A stretch of DNA of 64,000 nucleotides from Phoenix dactylifera (lineage: Eukaryota; Streptophyta; Magnoliopsida; Arecales; Arecaceae), in assembly GCF_009389715.1 (NCBI RefSeq), contig NC_052399.1, positions 29,335,146-29,399,145 on the forward strand, written 5' to 3'. A model generated the notes under the pieces. The model did not search any database and was not told the DNA's origin. It was given only the letters and a program-made list of their open reading frames with translations. This document shows, piece by piece, positions 24,641 to 36,982 of the stretch. Made by a program: the position numbers and the translations under genes. Every line of letters starts with the position of its first letter. Within the stretch, counting starts at the first letter, position 1.

Positions 24641-25072
24641 TGCATAGGACCGTATTGAAGCAACGACCTTTAAATTTTCCACACTAATAAAGGGCTTGCA
24701 GTGTGAACAGCAGTTCAAGAATATTCTAATCAATAAGCTTGCAATCTGAGTAGAGTAATTAGGAATGATGCCATCGTATATACATTGTCATTTCATCCTT
24801 CAGAGTATATCCAGTTCATTATTTCACACTTCTTCCTGATTTAGGGGCTATTTAATTCAAAGCTTTTGGGCTTTTCTGTGAGGCTAGCTACTGGAGAAAG
24901 AATTGATATGCAAATCACAGCTCAAGAACTACTGAAGTGCTGTCGTTTGTAAAGATACTAACCTTGTTATTGTTGTTTCATTTGAGTTGTTTTTAATCTG
25001 TGGTTTCCTGAACGCAACCTTGATTTATCTAGCAGGCCATTTTGTCGACTGAATGCTGTATTTCATAATTTG

Positions 25073-25408
25073 TCAGGTGGATACCTGAGAATTTTTGGAA
25101 GTCGTGTCCTGTATGGTTGAGACCCCGGAGTCAACAGCAGGAATATGAGCTTGTGTCGCTGGTGGTTGAAGGCCAGCAAGAGGGTGATGCTCTTGTAGTC
25201 CTTTGTATTGCCTTATTTTGGCATCAATCTTCTTGTCCAATTCATAGAGAACGGATCCAAAGGAATCCGAAGAAGAACATGGATTGAGAGAACTGCCATG
25301 CGTCCCTGTATTTATCACACTAAATACATCCATTCTTCTGAAGAGCAAATGGATTGAATGCCCGTACACTGCAGATATCTCATCTGAATTCAGTTCGATT
25401 ATTGTATC
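25073..25408 (-). CDS. Possible orphan coding exon, product not recognised
   Basis: The minus strand is open from the copia target site to a TGA at 25073. It reads DTIIELNSDEISAVYGHSIHLLF, then GSVLYELDKKIDAKIRQYKGLQEHHPLAGLQ, and ends SKNSQVST. The mixed, non-repetitive composition, with a charged helix-like stretch (ELDKKIDAKIRQYK), looks like a real protein C-terminus. I do not recognise the family. The copia fossil is inserted at its upstream edge: its target duplication GTATC (25404-25408) lies inside the open frame. In the sequence beyond the insertion (35114 onward, minus), an AG precedes the frame, so a splice acceptor there is possible. It could be a decayed gene remnant. Confidence 0.35.
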   Translation of the reverse strand, partial: DTIIELNSDEISAVYGHSIHLLFRRMDVFSVINTGTHGSSLNPCSSSDSFGSVLYELDKKIDAKIRQYKGLQEHHPLAGLQPPATQAHIPAVDSGVSTIQDTTSKNSQVST

Positions 25409-25581
25409 TGTTAGCTTAGCTTTAGCTTAGCTGTATATTAGCTTAGCTAGTGACATGATTTGATAATATAGCCGTTGTATCTGTACATGAGCTGTATACA
25501 ATAGCCACCTTCTTATAAAAGGTGGGCGGTTTCTACTCAGTAAGAAAAGATCTTCATCTTCTCTTCTCCTCTATCTTAACA
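25409..25581 (+). repeat. 5' LTR of the copia fossil
   Basis: 173 bp, TGTTAGCTTAG...TATCTTAACA. A TATA-like CTTATAAAAGG lies at about 25512. An extra TCTTAACA directly follows before the primer binding site. Confidence 0.92.
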
Positions 25582-25589
25582 TCTTAACA

Positions 25590-25602
25590 TGGTATCAGAG
25601 CC
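25590..25602 (+). other. Primer binding site (initiator tRNA-Met type)
   Basis: TGGTATCAGAGCC matches the 3' end complement of plant initiator tRNA-Met, the standard copia primer. Confidence 0.9.
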
Positions 25603-25947
25603 ATAAAAATCTTTCTCGTTGGTCTCTTTTTCCCTCCCTCTAGTAGGCCACCGCCGGCCACTTCTTCTTCGGCGGCGGCAGGCATTGCCAGGATCGTCGG
25701 GATCTGGCACGACGGAAGTGTACCTGAAGCGTACCTTTTTTTTTTTTCGCCAGGATCGTCGGAATCTAGCACGTCGAACATCCAGCCCACACCTTGCAGC
25801 AGTTTCCCTCCTCTGCATCACGATCGAGGACGGCTGGACCAGAAGACGGAGGAAGTCCAGTCCAAGTTGAGGCAGACGTTCCTGAGGGCCCCGGGGAGAC
25901 CCATCATCCACCGTCCGTCGCCGCCTACCCCGCTCTTTTCCTGTCGC

Positions 25948-26701
<754 letters not shown>

Positions 26702-26718
26702 TTATAGTTTTTTTCCCT

Positions 26719-27035
26719 CAATCGGGCCGGATCCGGAGGAGACGTCCACCGCCGTCGCTTGCCGCCGAGCGCCAAGTCCGGAATCGGAGAAGAGGACCTC
26801 CTTTCCTCGTCGCCGTCGTCGTCCGGAGAAAAGGATCTCCCTTCCTCGGCGTCGTAGTGCTCGAGAGCGAGAGCTGGCTGCAAGTTCTCATACGACGCTG
26901 TCTTCTCTTCCGTCGTCGCGTGTAGCGCCGTCACCATCACCGGTCTCCTCCTGACCCTTGAGATCCCGAGCTCTTCTCCCTTGGTCGAAGCCGTGGAGCT
27001 CATCTCCTTCTTCCGAGCCTTCTCCACTTTCTTCC
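26719..27035. repeat. 317-bp direct repeat, copy 2
   Basis: Second copy of the block at 25948-26264, on the other side of the calmodulin fragment. At its right end it passes into a different sequence (CCGAGCTCCCCC). Confidence 0.9.
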
Positions 27036-27339
27036 CGAGCTCCCCCTGCCTCAGTTCCTCGAGCCAACCCCCCCTCTGAACAAAGCCAGGGAAGCCACTC
27101 CGTTTTGGCCCTGACCCCTTGCACTTGCAAATTCAAAAAGCCTCTGCCACCCCCTCTCTGAGACGTGACACAAAGTCACCTTTCTCCTAGCGCCAGGTAC
27201 AGAGGTTGAAAAGTTCCAGTCACATCAAAAAAAAAAAAAAGAAAAAAAAAAGAGAAGGAAGTAAGGTTTTGTTTGAGGTCCCAATTATGACCACAACAGC
27301 TGGTATTTTACCCACTTTTTTTTCTTCTGAAGAAAAGTC

Positions 27340-28398
27340 TAGTAAATTTCAGGGACGGTATTTTTATTGTGGCAAAATAGGCCATAAAATTTTAAAGTGT
27401 AGGAAGAAACAAGCTGAGAAGAAAGCAGCTTAGAAAGCTCAGATGGCCTCGTCACATTGGACTGCAGCTGTTGCTTCTACTGGTTCGTCAGCGTCTGCAT
27501 CTTCTTCTTCTATATCTACTTCATCCATTACTACAGCAGATATTGAGGCAATAGTTCATCAGGTTTTATCTCGCACTACCTTCTCTACCACCTCAGGTAA
27601 ACCTTCCTCTTGGTTCATTGACTCTGCATGTTGTAATCACATGACCTCTGATCCCTCTTTAGTTTCTGTAGAAACTAACTTGAATCATGTTCCCGTTATT
27701 TACACTGCTAATGGCTCTCATATGACTGTTAGCCACGTGGGTTCTGTCTCTACTTCTACCTTATCTTTACCAAATACATATGTTGTTCCGAAACTATCTC
27801 TTAACTTGCTGTCTGTTGGTCAACTTGTAGAACATGGCCTTAAGGTAACCTTTACTGATAAAGGTTGTGATGTGCAGGATCAGAAAACGGGTCAGCTCGT
27901 TGGGACTGGGCGTAAAGTTGGTCGTCTGTTTGAGCTCACATCATTACATGTACCTAGCTCTAGTCCTATTCCATCAGTTGTTGCTGTCTCCTCGAGTCTT
28001 TGGCATTCTCGTTTGGGGCATGCTTCATTGTCTCGTGTCCAGTCTTTGACTTCGAGCGGTTATTTGGGAAAAGTTAACTTTCAACCTTTTGATTGTATCT
28101 CCTGTCAATTAGGTAAACAAAATGCTCTGCCCTTTAATAAAAGCATTTTTTTCTCCACCGCACCTTTTGATTTAATACACTCTAATATTTGGGGACCTGC
28201 TCCTGTTGCGACTAAGGGAGGATCACGATATTTTGTGTTGTTTATTGATGATTACTCACGGTATACATGGCTTTATCTTTTACGTGATCGCTCCGAGTTG
28301 CTTGACACTTTTCGTGATTTTCAGCAGATGGTTAAAACCCAGTTTGGTCGACCCATAAAAGTTTTTCGTGGTGACAACGCCATGGAATATACCTCTAC
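27340..28398 (+). pseudogene. Copia gag/pol left part: zinc knuckle, protease, integrase start
   Basis: A CCHC-type knuckle region reads FYCGKIGHKILKC at about 27360. It is followed by a protease motif WFIDSACCNHMT (about 27610), the pre-integrase LWHSRLGHASLSRV (about 28000) and integrase core ending in GDNAMEY just before the CACTA insertion. Domain order protease-integrase-RT is the copia arrangement. This is a fossil, listed as one part of the broken element. Confidence 0.88.
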
Positions 28399-28769
28399 CT
28401 CCACTACAGGAAAAGTCGGTTTTACCGACGCTTTTTTGCCGACGCTTTTCACAAGCGTCGGCAATTTTTGGTCTAGCGTCGAAATTTGCCGACGCGCAAA
28501 AGACGACGCTAATAAGCGTCGGTGTAGTATTGGGCCTAAGACGACGCTAAAAAAGCGTCGTCGAAAGCCAACATTCCCACCATCACCCGAGCCCTCTCTC
28601 TTTCCGTTTTCCCGGCCACCGCCCTCCACCCTCAACCCATTCCAGAGATCGAAGAGAAAACGGAACCCCCTTCCCTTTCCTCGTCCATTCCTCGTCTTCT
28701 CTCTCTCTCTCTCATCATCATCGCCCCCCCTCCCTAACCCCCTCCAGATTCAAGAAGCAGCGGGGGCAG

Positions 28770-29275
28770 CGGCTCCGGCCCTTCGTCCGCGACCCCAACG
28801 ACCAGGCCTGGGCCTTCAACGCCACCGCTACCATCCTCAACTCCGGCACCACCAACCTCAAGGCCTGGGAGCTCCTCATCGGCTTCCGCCACCGCGAGAT
28901 CCTCGTCTCCGCCTCCTCGGCCATCCTCCCCGACGGCTCCTCCTTCCCCCACTCCACCCCCAACGACTCCGCCACCTCCTTCTCCGGCTCCCCCAACCCC
29001 GACCTCAAGTACCCCATCGAGGTCGCCGGCGATCCCTCCCAGATCCGCGCCCAGATCTCCATCGGCCGCACCTTCTTAGGCTCCCCTCCCCCCGCCGCCC
29101 CCCTCCCCTCCTCCCTCTCCCTGGCCGACCCTGCCTTCTCCTGCCCCTCCCCCGCTGCCCCCTCCAACACCTCCCTCGCCACCTGCTGCCTTCCCAACCC
29201 CGACTTCACCCCCAACACCACCACCAACTCCTCCGATGTCGCGGAGGCCCTCCCCTGCCTCCTCGCCCTCGCCGC
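28770..29275 (+). pseudogene. Captured COBRA-like (COBL7/10-type) gene fragment
   Basis: One frame reads PFVRDPNDQAWAFNATATIL, then AWELLIGFRHREILVSAS, PDGSSFP, DLKYPIEVAGDPSQI, LADPAFSCPSP and CCLPNPDF. Order and spacing match the N-terminal cellulose-binding-like domain of COBRA-like proteins of the longer subgroup. These are GPI-anchored wall proteins involved in cellulose deposition. Start, CCVS region and GPI signal are absent. Downstream it fuses abruptly with the cyclophilin piece at about 29284. The frame differs from the copia frame that overlaps it. Confidence 0.8.
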
Positions 29276-29283
29276 CGCTTTCA

Positions 29284-29405
29284 TGAACAGGCCTTCTAGT
29301 GGCGGTGGAGTGGCACCAGCGGCCACCCAACCCCAAGAACCCCATCGTCTTCTTCGACGTCACCATCGGCACCATCCCAGCCGGCCGCATCAAGATGGAG
29401 CTCTG
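29284..29405 (+). pseudogene. Captured cyclophilin (CYP22-like) 5' fragment
   Basis: VEWHQRPPNPKNPIVFFDVT then IGTIPAGRIKMELW matches the N-terminus of plant cyclophilin-type peptidyl-prolyl isomerases with a VEWHxRPPNPKNP leader. Only the first strands of the fold are present; the active-site region is missing, so it is non-functional. Confidence 0.75.
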
Positions 29406-29468
29406 GTCTCTGTCACCTCCTTAAGAGATAGAGGTAGCCTCCTTTCTGTCACCTCTTAGATCCAAGCA

Positions 29469-30618
29469 ATGAAGCTTTCTCCTCTTCTTCTTGGTTTCCT
29501 ATCAGTTCTGCTGCTGCTCTCAGTCCCAGTCTCATCCTCGCCATGCCATTTCCCTGCCGTTGTCAATCTGGGCGACTCAAATTCAGATACAGGTGGTCTC
29601 TCAGCCGCCTTCGGGCCGGTCCGCACACCGTACGGTGAGACCTTCTTCAGGATGCCCGCAGGCAGGTACTCAGATGGCCGCCTTATCATCGACTTCATTG
29701 GTAATTATCTCCCTTTTATCCATATAAATTAGCTGCTAATCAACGCCATCTAGAACTCTTACTTCAAACAGTTGAATTTGAGGGGTAGTTTTCAGGGAAT
29801 TAAAGATCACTAAAGCCCATGGGGGTCACTCATGGAGACCCAATACAGAATCCTAGTACTGATCCACTATAAATTATCTGATCGAATTTGTGGTCGTGTT
29901 TTTTTGTCAAATTTCCAGCTGAGAGCTTTGGACTGCCATACCTCAGTGCGTACCTTGATTCATTGGGCACGAATTTCCGGCATGGTGCTAATTTTGCATC
30001 TGCAGGAGCTACAATTATGCCGCAGAACGTAACCCTTTCTCAGGGTGGCTACAGTCCCTTCTCTTTAGATGTGCAGCTGGATGAGTTCTTGCAGTTCAAA
30101 TCCCGGTCTCAAACGATCTACGAACGAGGCAAGTTCTAGTCATTCTAAACCATCACTCCACTGTAGTTCAGCAGTTGGGTTCTGCTGCTTAAATTTATCA
30201 AACTTTTGTTGCATATGAAACAAACCGCAGGAGGAGTTTACAGGGAATTGATGCCCAGAAAGGAGTACTTCTCTCGAGCGCTGTATACATTCGACATCGG
30301 TCAGAACGACATCACTGCCTTCTCTTTCCTTAACATATCGGCAAACGATTACATCCCGAATGCTTTGAACGAGTTCTCGTCGGTGATAAAGGTATGGATA
30401 GATTGAAAACAGATGATGTTTCTGAGATATGGTATGATGGTGAGCTTGTGTTGGCATGCAGAGCATCTACGAGGAGGGAGGAAGGTCATTTTGGATCCAC
30501 AACACTGGTCCTCTCGGCTGCCTTTCTTATGTTTTGTTACGAATGCCCCTCACAGCAGAACAGTTGGACTCTGCCGGCTGTGCCATTCCTTACAATCATT
30601 ACCTTTCAAGACAGAAAG
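29469..30618 (+). pseudogene. Captured GDSL esterase/lipase gene segment with introns
   Basis: Exon 1 (29469-29700) starts MKLSPLLLGFLSVLLLLSVP, a signal peptide, then block I NLGDSNSDTGG with the catalytic Ser. Exon 2 (29919-30128) carries AESFGLPYLSAYLDS and block II GANFASAGAT. Exon 3 (30231-30391) carries FDIGQND (block III). Exon 4 (30462-30618) carries FWIHNTGPLGCL. Phases agree at every junction. Intron 2 uses a GC donor (GCAAGT), the other donors are GT. The final exon with the DxxH catalytic pair is missing. Because introns are kept, capture was from genomic DNA. Family members are secreted acyl-ester hydrolases, some acting on wall polymers. Confidence 0.85.
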
Positions 30619-30723
30619 GTAATGAAGCTTCTTAAGTTCTCCAAACATATGGAACTCTTATGTATTGTGGTCCTTCCCTCTGTTTTGCTTAGAACCTCTA
30701 ATATGTGCTTTGATCATCTTCAG

Positions 30724-31701
30724 GTTCTTTTGACAGAGGAAATCTCTGGGTCTCTGCGTAAGCTGAAGGTACTCACTAGGTTCTCATTTACATATTGATT
30801 CCTTCCAGTTTCAGCTCTTGGCTACATCTGAATTTAAATATTATTTGCAACACCTCGGTGGGTCAGTGGGATTCCAAGCTCTGCTGCTATCCCAGAAGCA
30901 GAAGAGCTCTTGGCTACTCTAATTTGTATTGCCTAATGCAACGTTTGAGGGTCTTTGTTGTGTAAGCAACTCATCTGTTTTCTTTCAGCAATACGGTCTT
31001 GTTCCTAATGCAAACTCATCCGTGCCCAGTTACTTCCAGCCATATATTGTTGCATCTCATGGACCTTTCCGGACGGGATTTGGAGGGGTATGTTGTCAAC
31101 TTTCTCATAAACCACCTCTAAGCTATATAAAATTCAATTTATTGCTTTTAATTTTAATTACAAGGAGGAAAATCATATTTTCTCAGTGTTTTTCTATCTT
31201 GAAAGTAAGAAATGCCTGGGACCAACAATTAATTGTTTTGTAGGAATATATCTAGCTGATTTTCATGCTGTTCTTTTTCTCCCCAATAAACATATAATAT
31301 TCTTTGTCTTATGCAGGAAATAGTGATCTGACTTTGAATAATTTTGGGATTGGAATCTGGTTGTGAAAGTCAAACAAAAGGAGTTATTAGTTTTGGAGTT
31401 GGCTTCTATGTACCGTAGAAAGGCAGGAATTTTAATGTGTCCAAATGATGTTTGATGTAGACAGGGATTTTGATTTTAGACAAAATACGTAGGTTTGATG
31501 GTTGGATGAATCCTGTAAAGGTTTGGCCACCTCCATTCTTCATTTACTTGCTTTTTGCAAGCATTAGCTGATATTTTTATGGCTTTTATTTGTATGCAAA
31601 TTGATGTTCATTGCTGTTTTTTTCAGATTGAGGCTGCATCTAAATATTCCACCGTTGATACGCTTAAGCAACAGTTTCGCTTGACTCCTGCGAAGTTTAA
31701 G
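30724..31701 (+). pseudogene. Further captured exons, one NOP53-like, others unidentified
   Basis: Three splice-bounded phase-0 segments. 30724-30768 reads VLLTEEISGSLRKLK, which resembles the C-terminal motif of plant NOP53-like ribosome-biogenesis proteins (tentative). 30989-31087 reads QYGLVPNANSSVPSYFQPYI and onward to GPFRTGFGG. 31627-31701 reads IEAASKYSTVDTLKQQFRLT then PAKFK. Each is preceded by a pyrimidine tract and AG and followed by GT. They may be consecutive exons of one or two genes; I cannot identify the last two. Confidence 0.45.
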
Positions 31702-32655
31702 GTTTTTTCCTCTTACCCATGTTAGTGTACAGCTAGTGGGAGGACCTTTAATACCAGTTATCTGGCTACACGTTGCAGTCTACTTCAGTCTTTTTCGGAA
31801 TTGCAAGAACAAACTAAACTTTGTATCTGTGTATAGTGACACAAGTCTTCACTTGGTTAATATATAGTAGTTACTCTCAGGATCTGCAAGCTATATAAAA
31901 GTCATTGCATGTATTTTATTTTGGTCAATCATAAGGGCTGTGTCGAACAGGAGACTTGTCAAAAATTTAACAGCTTTTATCTCACCATGATCAATTACTC
32001 TAGTCAAATGGTCGGTTAGATGGTAATTGATGTCATGGCAGTGGTTCTGACAGAGCTATATATCTGTCCTTTTAATGTGGTTTTTCAGTCGTCTAATAAA
32101 ATCATGAATTTTTATGAATTTTTTTATTTTATGAATTTTTATGAATTTTTATGAATTTTTTTGAATTTTTATGACAGAGCTATATTTGTATACAGGTTTC
32201 ACATTTCTTTTTATGAATTTTTTTTTAAAAAAATCTCTATTGCCGACGCTTAAAAGCGTCGGCAATAACACTATCCCGGCACAAACGCATAAAAAGATTT
32301 TAAGCCTTTGCCGACGCTTTAAAGCGTCGGTAAAGGTAACCAGCCTTTGCCGACGCTTTAAAGCGTCGGTAAAGGTAAGGTAATGCCGACGCATAAAAGC
32401 GTCGGTAATCCCGGCAATCCTTTGCCGACGCTTAAAATCGTCGGATATAAAGCCTTTGCCGACGCTTTAAAGCGTCGGTAAAGGTAAGGTAATGCCGACG
32501 CAGGCAAAAAGCGTCGGAACGAAAATTATCCACGCCCACCTGCCCGACAGTTTCGTGACGCTTTTGGACGCGTTGGATTAGAAATTACTGACGCTTATAA
32601 GCGTCGGGAAAAGCTCTGGAAAGCGCCGGGAAATGCTATTTCTTTTGTAGTGCTC

Positions 32656-34915
32656 ATTCATGAAACTACTTAAACAAGATGGAACAGTATTCCATCGTTC
32701 TTGCCCTTACACCTCTCAGCAGAATGGTCGTGCCGAACGAAAGCATCGACACATCTTGGACACTGTCAGATCCCTTCTTCTTTCTGCTGCCTTACCCGAG
32801 TCTTTCTGGGGAGAGGCTGCTCTTACAGCAGTCTATACCATCAATCGGGTACCTTCTTCTACAATCTCAAATAAATCACCATATGAGGTTCTTTATGAGA
32901 AGGTTCCTGTTTACTCTTTCCTAAAAGTTTTTGGTTGTGTCTGTTTTGTTTTGCTTCCTTCACATGAACGTACTAAACTTGAACCACGCTCACGTCTCTG
33001 CTGTTTTCTTGGTTATGGTATTGAACATAAAGGTTATCGTTGTTATGATCCTATTGCCAAGCGACTTCGTATATCCCGACATGTTCAATTTTGGGAACAC
33101 AAAATATTTACTAGCATCTCTCCGCTCTCCATGGGTCCTCCTCAATATTCTCCTGTCTTCAATAACCCCTCTATTGATCTCTTCCCAGACCCCTTTCCAG
33201 TTGCAGGTGATGAGAGCTCATCAGGCAATCTCTCAACGACCGACTCCACTGGGTCTGGACCGTCCACTGATCCGATCATCACAACCGGATCATCCGAGCC
33301 TACTCTTCGCCGCTCTAGTAGGGTAAGATCCATCCCATCTCATCTTAATGATTATCACTGTTTTTATGCTCTTGCTACCCTCTATGAGCCTCGCAATTAT
33401 CGCGAGGCCAGTTCTAATCCTCTTTGGCAAAAGGCCATGTCTGATGAACTCCAAGCTCTTCATGATACGCATACATGGGACCTGACTGACTTGCCTCCTG
33501 AAAAGACTGCAGTAGGATGTAAGTGGGTGTATAAGATCAAGACTCGAGCTGATGGTTCAGTGGAACGCTACAAGGCTCGTTTGGTGGCTCGAGGATTCAC
33601 ACAGGAGTATGGTATTGACTATGAGGAGACTTTTTCTCCAGTTGCACGTCTAACCACTTTTCGTTCCTTACTTGCAGTTGCAACTGTCAAGCAATGGAAG
33701 ATGCATCAGATGGATGTTAAGAATGCTTTTCTCAATGGTGATTTAGCCGAGGAAGTGTACATACAGCCTCCTCCAGGTCTCGCTCATCCACAGGGAAAGG
33801 TTTGCCGTCTTCGAAAGGCGCTCTATGGGCTCAAGCAATCTCCTCGAGCTTGGTTTTCCAAGTTCAGTTCAGTCCTCACTCAACAAGGTTTCACTCCTAG
33901 TGCATATGACTCTGCACTATTTCTTCGCCGATCTGAGGCTGGTATTATTCTTCTCTTGCTATATGTGGATGATATGGTTATTACTGGAGATGACATGTCA
34001 GGGATACATACACTTCAGCAGTTTCTTGGACAACAGTTTGAGATGAAGGATTTAGGATCCCTTAGCTACTTTCTTGGTCTCGAGGTGACATCCAGCTCAG
34101 ATGGCTACTATCTTTCACAGGCTAAGTATGCTTCCGAGTTGATATCTCGTGCTGGGTTGACAGATAATAAGGCCGTAGATAGTCCTCTGGAAATGAATGC
34201 TAAGCTTCTTCCCACAGATGGTGAATTATTGACAGATGCGACTCTATATCGGCAGTTGGTTGGCAGTCTCATCTACCTGACTGTGACACGCCCTGATATT
34301 TCTTATGCAGTCACCTTGGTTAGTCAGTTTATGCATGCTCCACGCTCTACACATTATGCAGCAGTCCTACGTATTCTTCGATACGTTAAGGGTACATTGT
34401 TTCACGGCCTTCATTTCTCAGCCTACTCCACTTTAGATATACAGGCCTATTCTGATGCTGATTGGGCTGGAGATCCTACAGATCGCCGTTCTACCACAGG
34501 CTATTGTTTCTTACTTGGGTCATCTCTTATTTCTTGGAAAAGTAAGAAGCAAACGGTTGTCTCTCGTTCCAGTACAGAGGCTGAGTATCGTGCACTGGCA
34601 GATACTACCTCTGAGTTCTTATGGCTTCGATGGCTGCTGCATGATATGGGTGTTCCTTTGACAAGCTGTTCTCCTCTTCATTGTGATAATGTAAGTGCCA
34701 TGCAAATTGCTCGTAATGATGTGTTTTATGAGCGAACGAAGCATATTGAGATAGATTGTCACTTCATTCGGCATCATATCAAGCAAGGTACTCTTCAGTT
34801 GATATATGTTGCTTCTGCGGACCAGCTTGCTGATATCTTTACGAAGGCACATCCACCGGGGCGTCATCGTGATTTGGTTCACAAACTCAAGATGGCATCT
34901 TCACTCCCATCTTGA
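32656..34915 (+). pseudogene. Copia pol right part: integrase end, RT, RNase H
   Basis: Right of the CACTA, the element continues with SCPYTSQQNGRAERKHRHIL (integrase), RYKARLVARGFTQEYGIDYE, QMDVKNAFLNGDL and LLLYVDDMVITG (reverse transcriptase catalytic YVDD). RNase H follows with SDADWAGDPTDRRSTTGY, and ADIFTKAHPP near the end. This stretch looks long and well preserved. Listed as a fossil part of the broken copia. Confidence 0.93.
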
Positions 34916-34928
34916 GTTTGAGGGAGGA

Positions 34929-35108
34929 TGTTAGCTTAGCTTTAGCTTAGTTGTATATTAGCTTAGCTAGTGACATGATTTGATAATATAGCCGTTGTAT
35001 CTGTACATGAGCTGTATACAATAGCCACCTTCTTATAAAAGGTGGGCTATGGATGGTTTCTACTCAGTAAGAAAAGATCTTCATCTTCTCTTCTCCTCTA
35101 TCTTAACA
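34929..35108 (+). repeat. 3' LTR of the copia fossil
   Basis: 180 bp, preceded by the polypurine tract GAGGGAGGA. Compared with the 5' LTR it shows one base substitution and an additional 7 bp in the GGTGGGC region. Confidence 0.92.
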
Positions 35109-35113
35109 GTATC

Positions 35114-36977
35114 GACTCAGCAGTTGTGGATACAACTCTATGTGGTCTGCCGCTTTGCCGATGTTGGTATGCAAAGAAAGCATGAGAAGAGTGAAGGGCA
35201 TCCAGCATCCTCTCTGGCCTTCATGGATTGGTGTAGGATTCTCCTGCCCTGCTCAATAGTAGCTATAGAAAGAATTGCTGTACCAAATATACCATACCAT
35301 AGTACCGAATTAGTATGCAGTCTCATACCATATCAATACTTGATATGTCTAACCATCTCGTACTATATCATGTATCAATACTGTAATAGAATGATATTGA
35401 TACAGAATTTGATACCAGAAGAGCGGACTTTGAGACACTGTCTCTAATCCCTATGCCCTTCTCTTCTTTCGTTTCTGTTCAGCAGATTTCTCTTATTTTT
35501 ATCTGCTGAAGATCTGTACATTACTCATTGTAAATACTTATAACTGGTAATAAATTTGGGTGGCATTTCGATCCCAGTCAGTGCAAAAAAAAAAGAAAAG
35601 AAAAAACAAAGAAAAGAAGAAAACTGTGTAGTCTGCCTCAACATCGGGGTATCTAGGATGTTTCATCATTGGTGTTGTTTTTAGAAAAAATATAGGAAGA
35701 TGGTAACAGGGCGGAGGCAGAGATTACCTGGAAAACGAAGATGCAGAAGATCAGTGGACATGTATCATTTCATGGAGAGCATTATTGTTTTTTCCTTTTT
35801 TTTTTTTTTAAATCTTTCGTGTATTATGAACTTTGTTGTGTAATATTGAGTCTTATCTGCATCTATTATATTCTTTCTAGAAATTTTGTGTTTCTTGAAA
35901 CAACCTTTGCTGTCATATTGGTGTGATTCTTCGTACATTGTAGATGCTTCTTCGTACATTGTTGTTGAGAACTAGAAGGAAAGGAAATCCAGCCAAAATT
36001 TGTGGTGAGGGTGGAATTGAACCCAGGTCACAGATATCTAATACCTAATAAGTTCAGCGAGTTGGCACTATGGACAGATCAGAGTTAAAAAAGTTGAGGA
36101 ACAAACATCTGCAACAACATGACTTGCTGTTTTGAATCTGGACATAAGATTTAGGTTGCATGAACAGTTGTAACTATTTTGCAATCTTCACCCAAATGGA
36201 ATGGGTATTGAGTGAATCGTGACTAGAAAGAACAAATTGATGTGTTTCCTACTGATTTCTGATCTTTGGGGATTTATATGGTGCCTTTGTATTATAATAC
36301 TTTGTTATACAATGATATGCCTTTGTCATGATTATATGAAGGGGACATGCAGCAACACCTGATAGTTTAATATGTATACATCTCGGAACCGACTTATGCT
36401 GACAAGGCGAACCAATCAATGAAAGCTCACTACTTAGCCGTGTCTAACTATTCGAATCCGGCCATGTTGGCCACTTAAAGGATATGCAAAGAATCCTCTG
36501 CATCTCAGATTTTCTCCATAGATGGCAACAACTTGGTCGTATCGCTAACTGTGTCATAACAAACATGATGCCTAAGCAAATTCTGCTACTGAAAAATGCA
36601 GGACAGATTTATGGGGGAGGTATGTGGTTTGTTTCTTTATCAACCAGTTTATAATTCCCAAACTATCTGGTGATAGATTCCGACCGTCGTCTATATATTA
36701 TATTTTCAAGGGCTCTCTAGGTAAGCTCTATTTTGACTCTTTTGTGTTGCTTTTTTGCCCATCTCGTACCTTTTTCTATTTTCTAAGAATTGTATCTGAC
36801 TTAGGCATCGGAGGATCTGTCGACCGACACGCTCCAACGAATGGACTTCTTTTTTTTTTTCCCTATTTCAAGTGAGAGCTATCTGAAACCGTTCCTCCAC
36901 CTTCCAACTCTACCAAAGCATCACTATAGAGATGTGCAGTGATCCCATCCAAACCTTCATTTCGAATGGCAGATTGG
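35114..36977. other. Spacer between copia and solo LTR
   Basis: The left 200 bp are the other side of the candidate exon at 25.1-25.4 kb. ATACCA/TACC-rich repeats lie at about 35285-35410. No supported gene in the rest. Confidence 0.4.
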
Positions 36978-36982
36978 CCATG

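Larger units (their letters stand above)
28402..32652. mobile_element. Non-autonomous CACTA (En/Spm) transposon carrying host gene pieces
   Basis: A 4251-bp element begins CACTACAGGAAA and ends with the inverse TTTTGTAGTG. It is flanked by 3-bp CTC target repeats (28399-28401 and 32653-32655). Subterminal regions (28414-28560 and 32238-32620) are packed with GCCGACGCT / AGCGTCGGC motifs in both orientations, the usual transposase-binding array of CACTA elements. No transposase is present. The middle holds at least three unrelated host gene segments, so this is a Pack-CACTA-like carrier. It sits in the copia integrase region in sense orientation relative to the captured genes. Confidence 0.93.

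Noticed and set aside
27443-29299. 618-aa single frame
   Set aside because: It runs from copia protease/integrase into the CACTA by chance; the part beyond 28401 is out of frame with the captured COBRA-like sequence.
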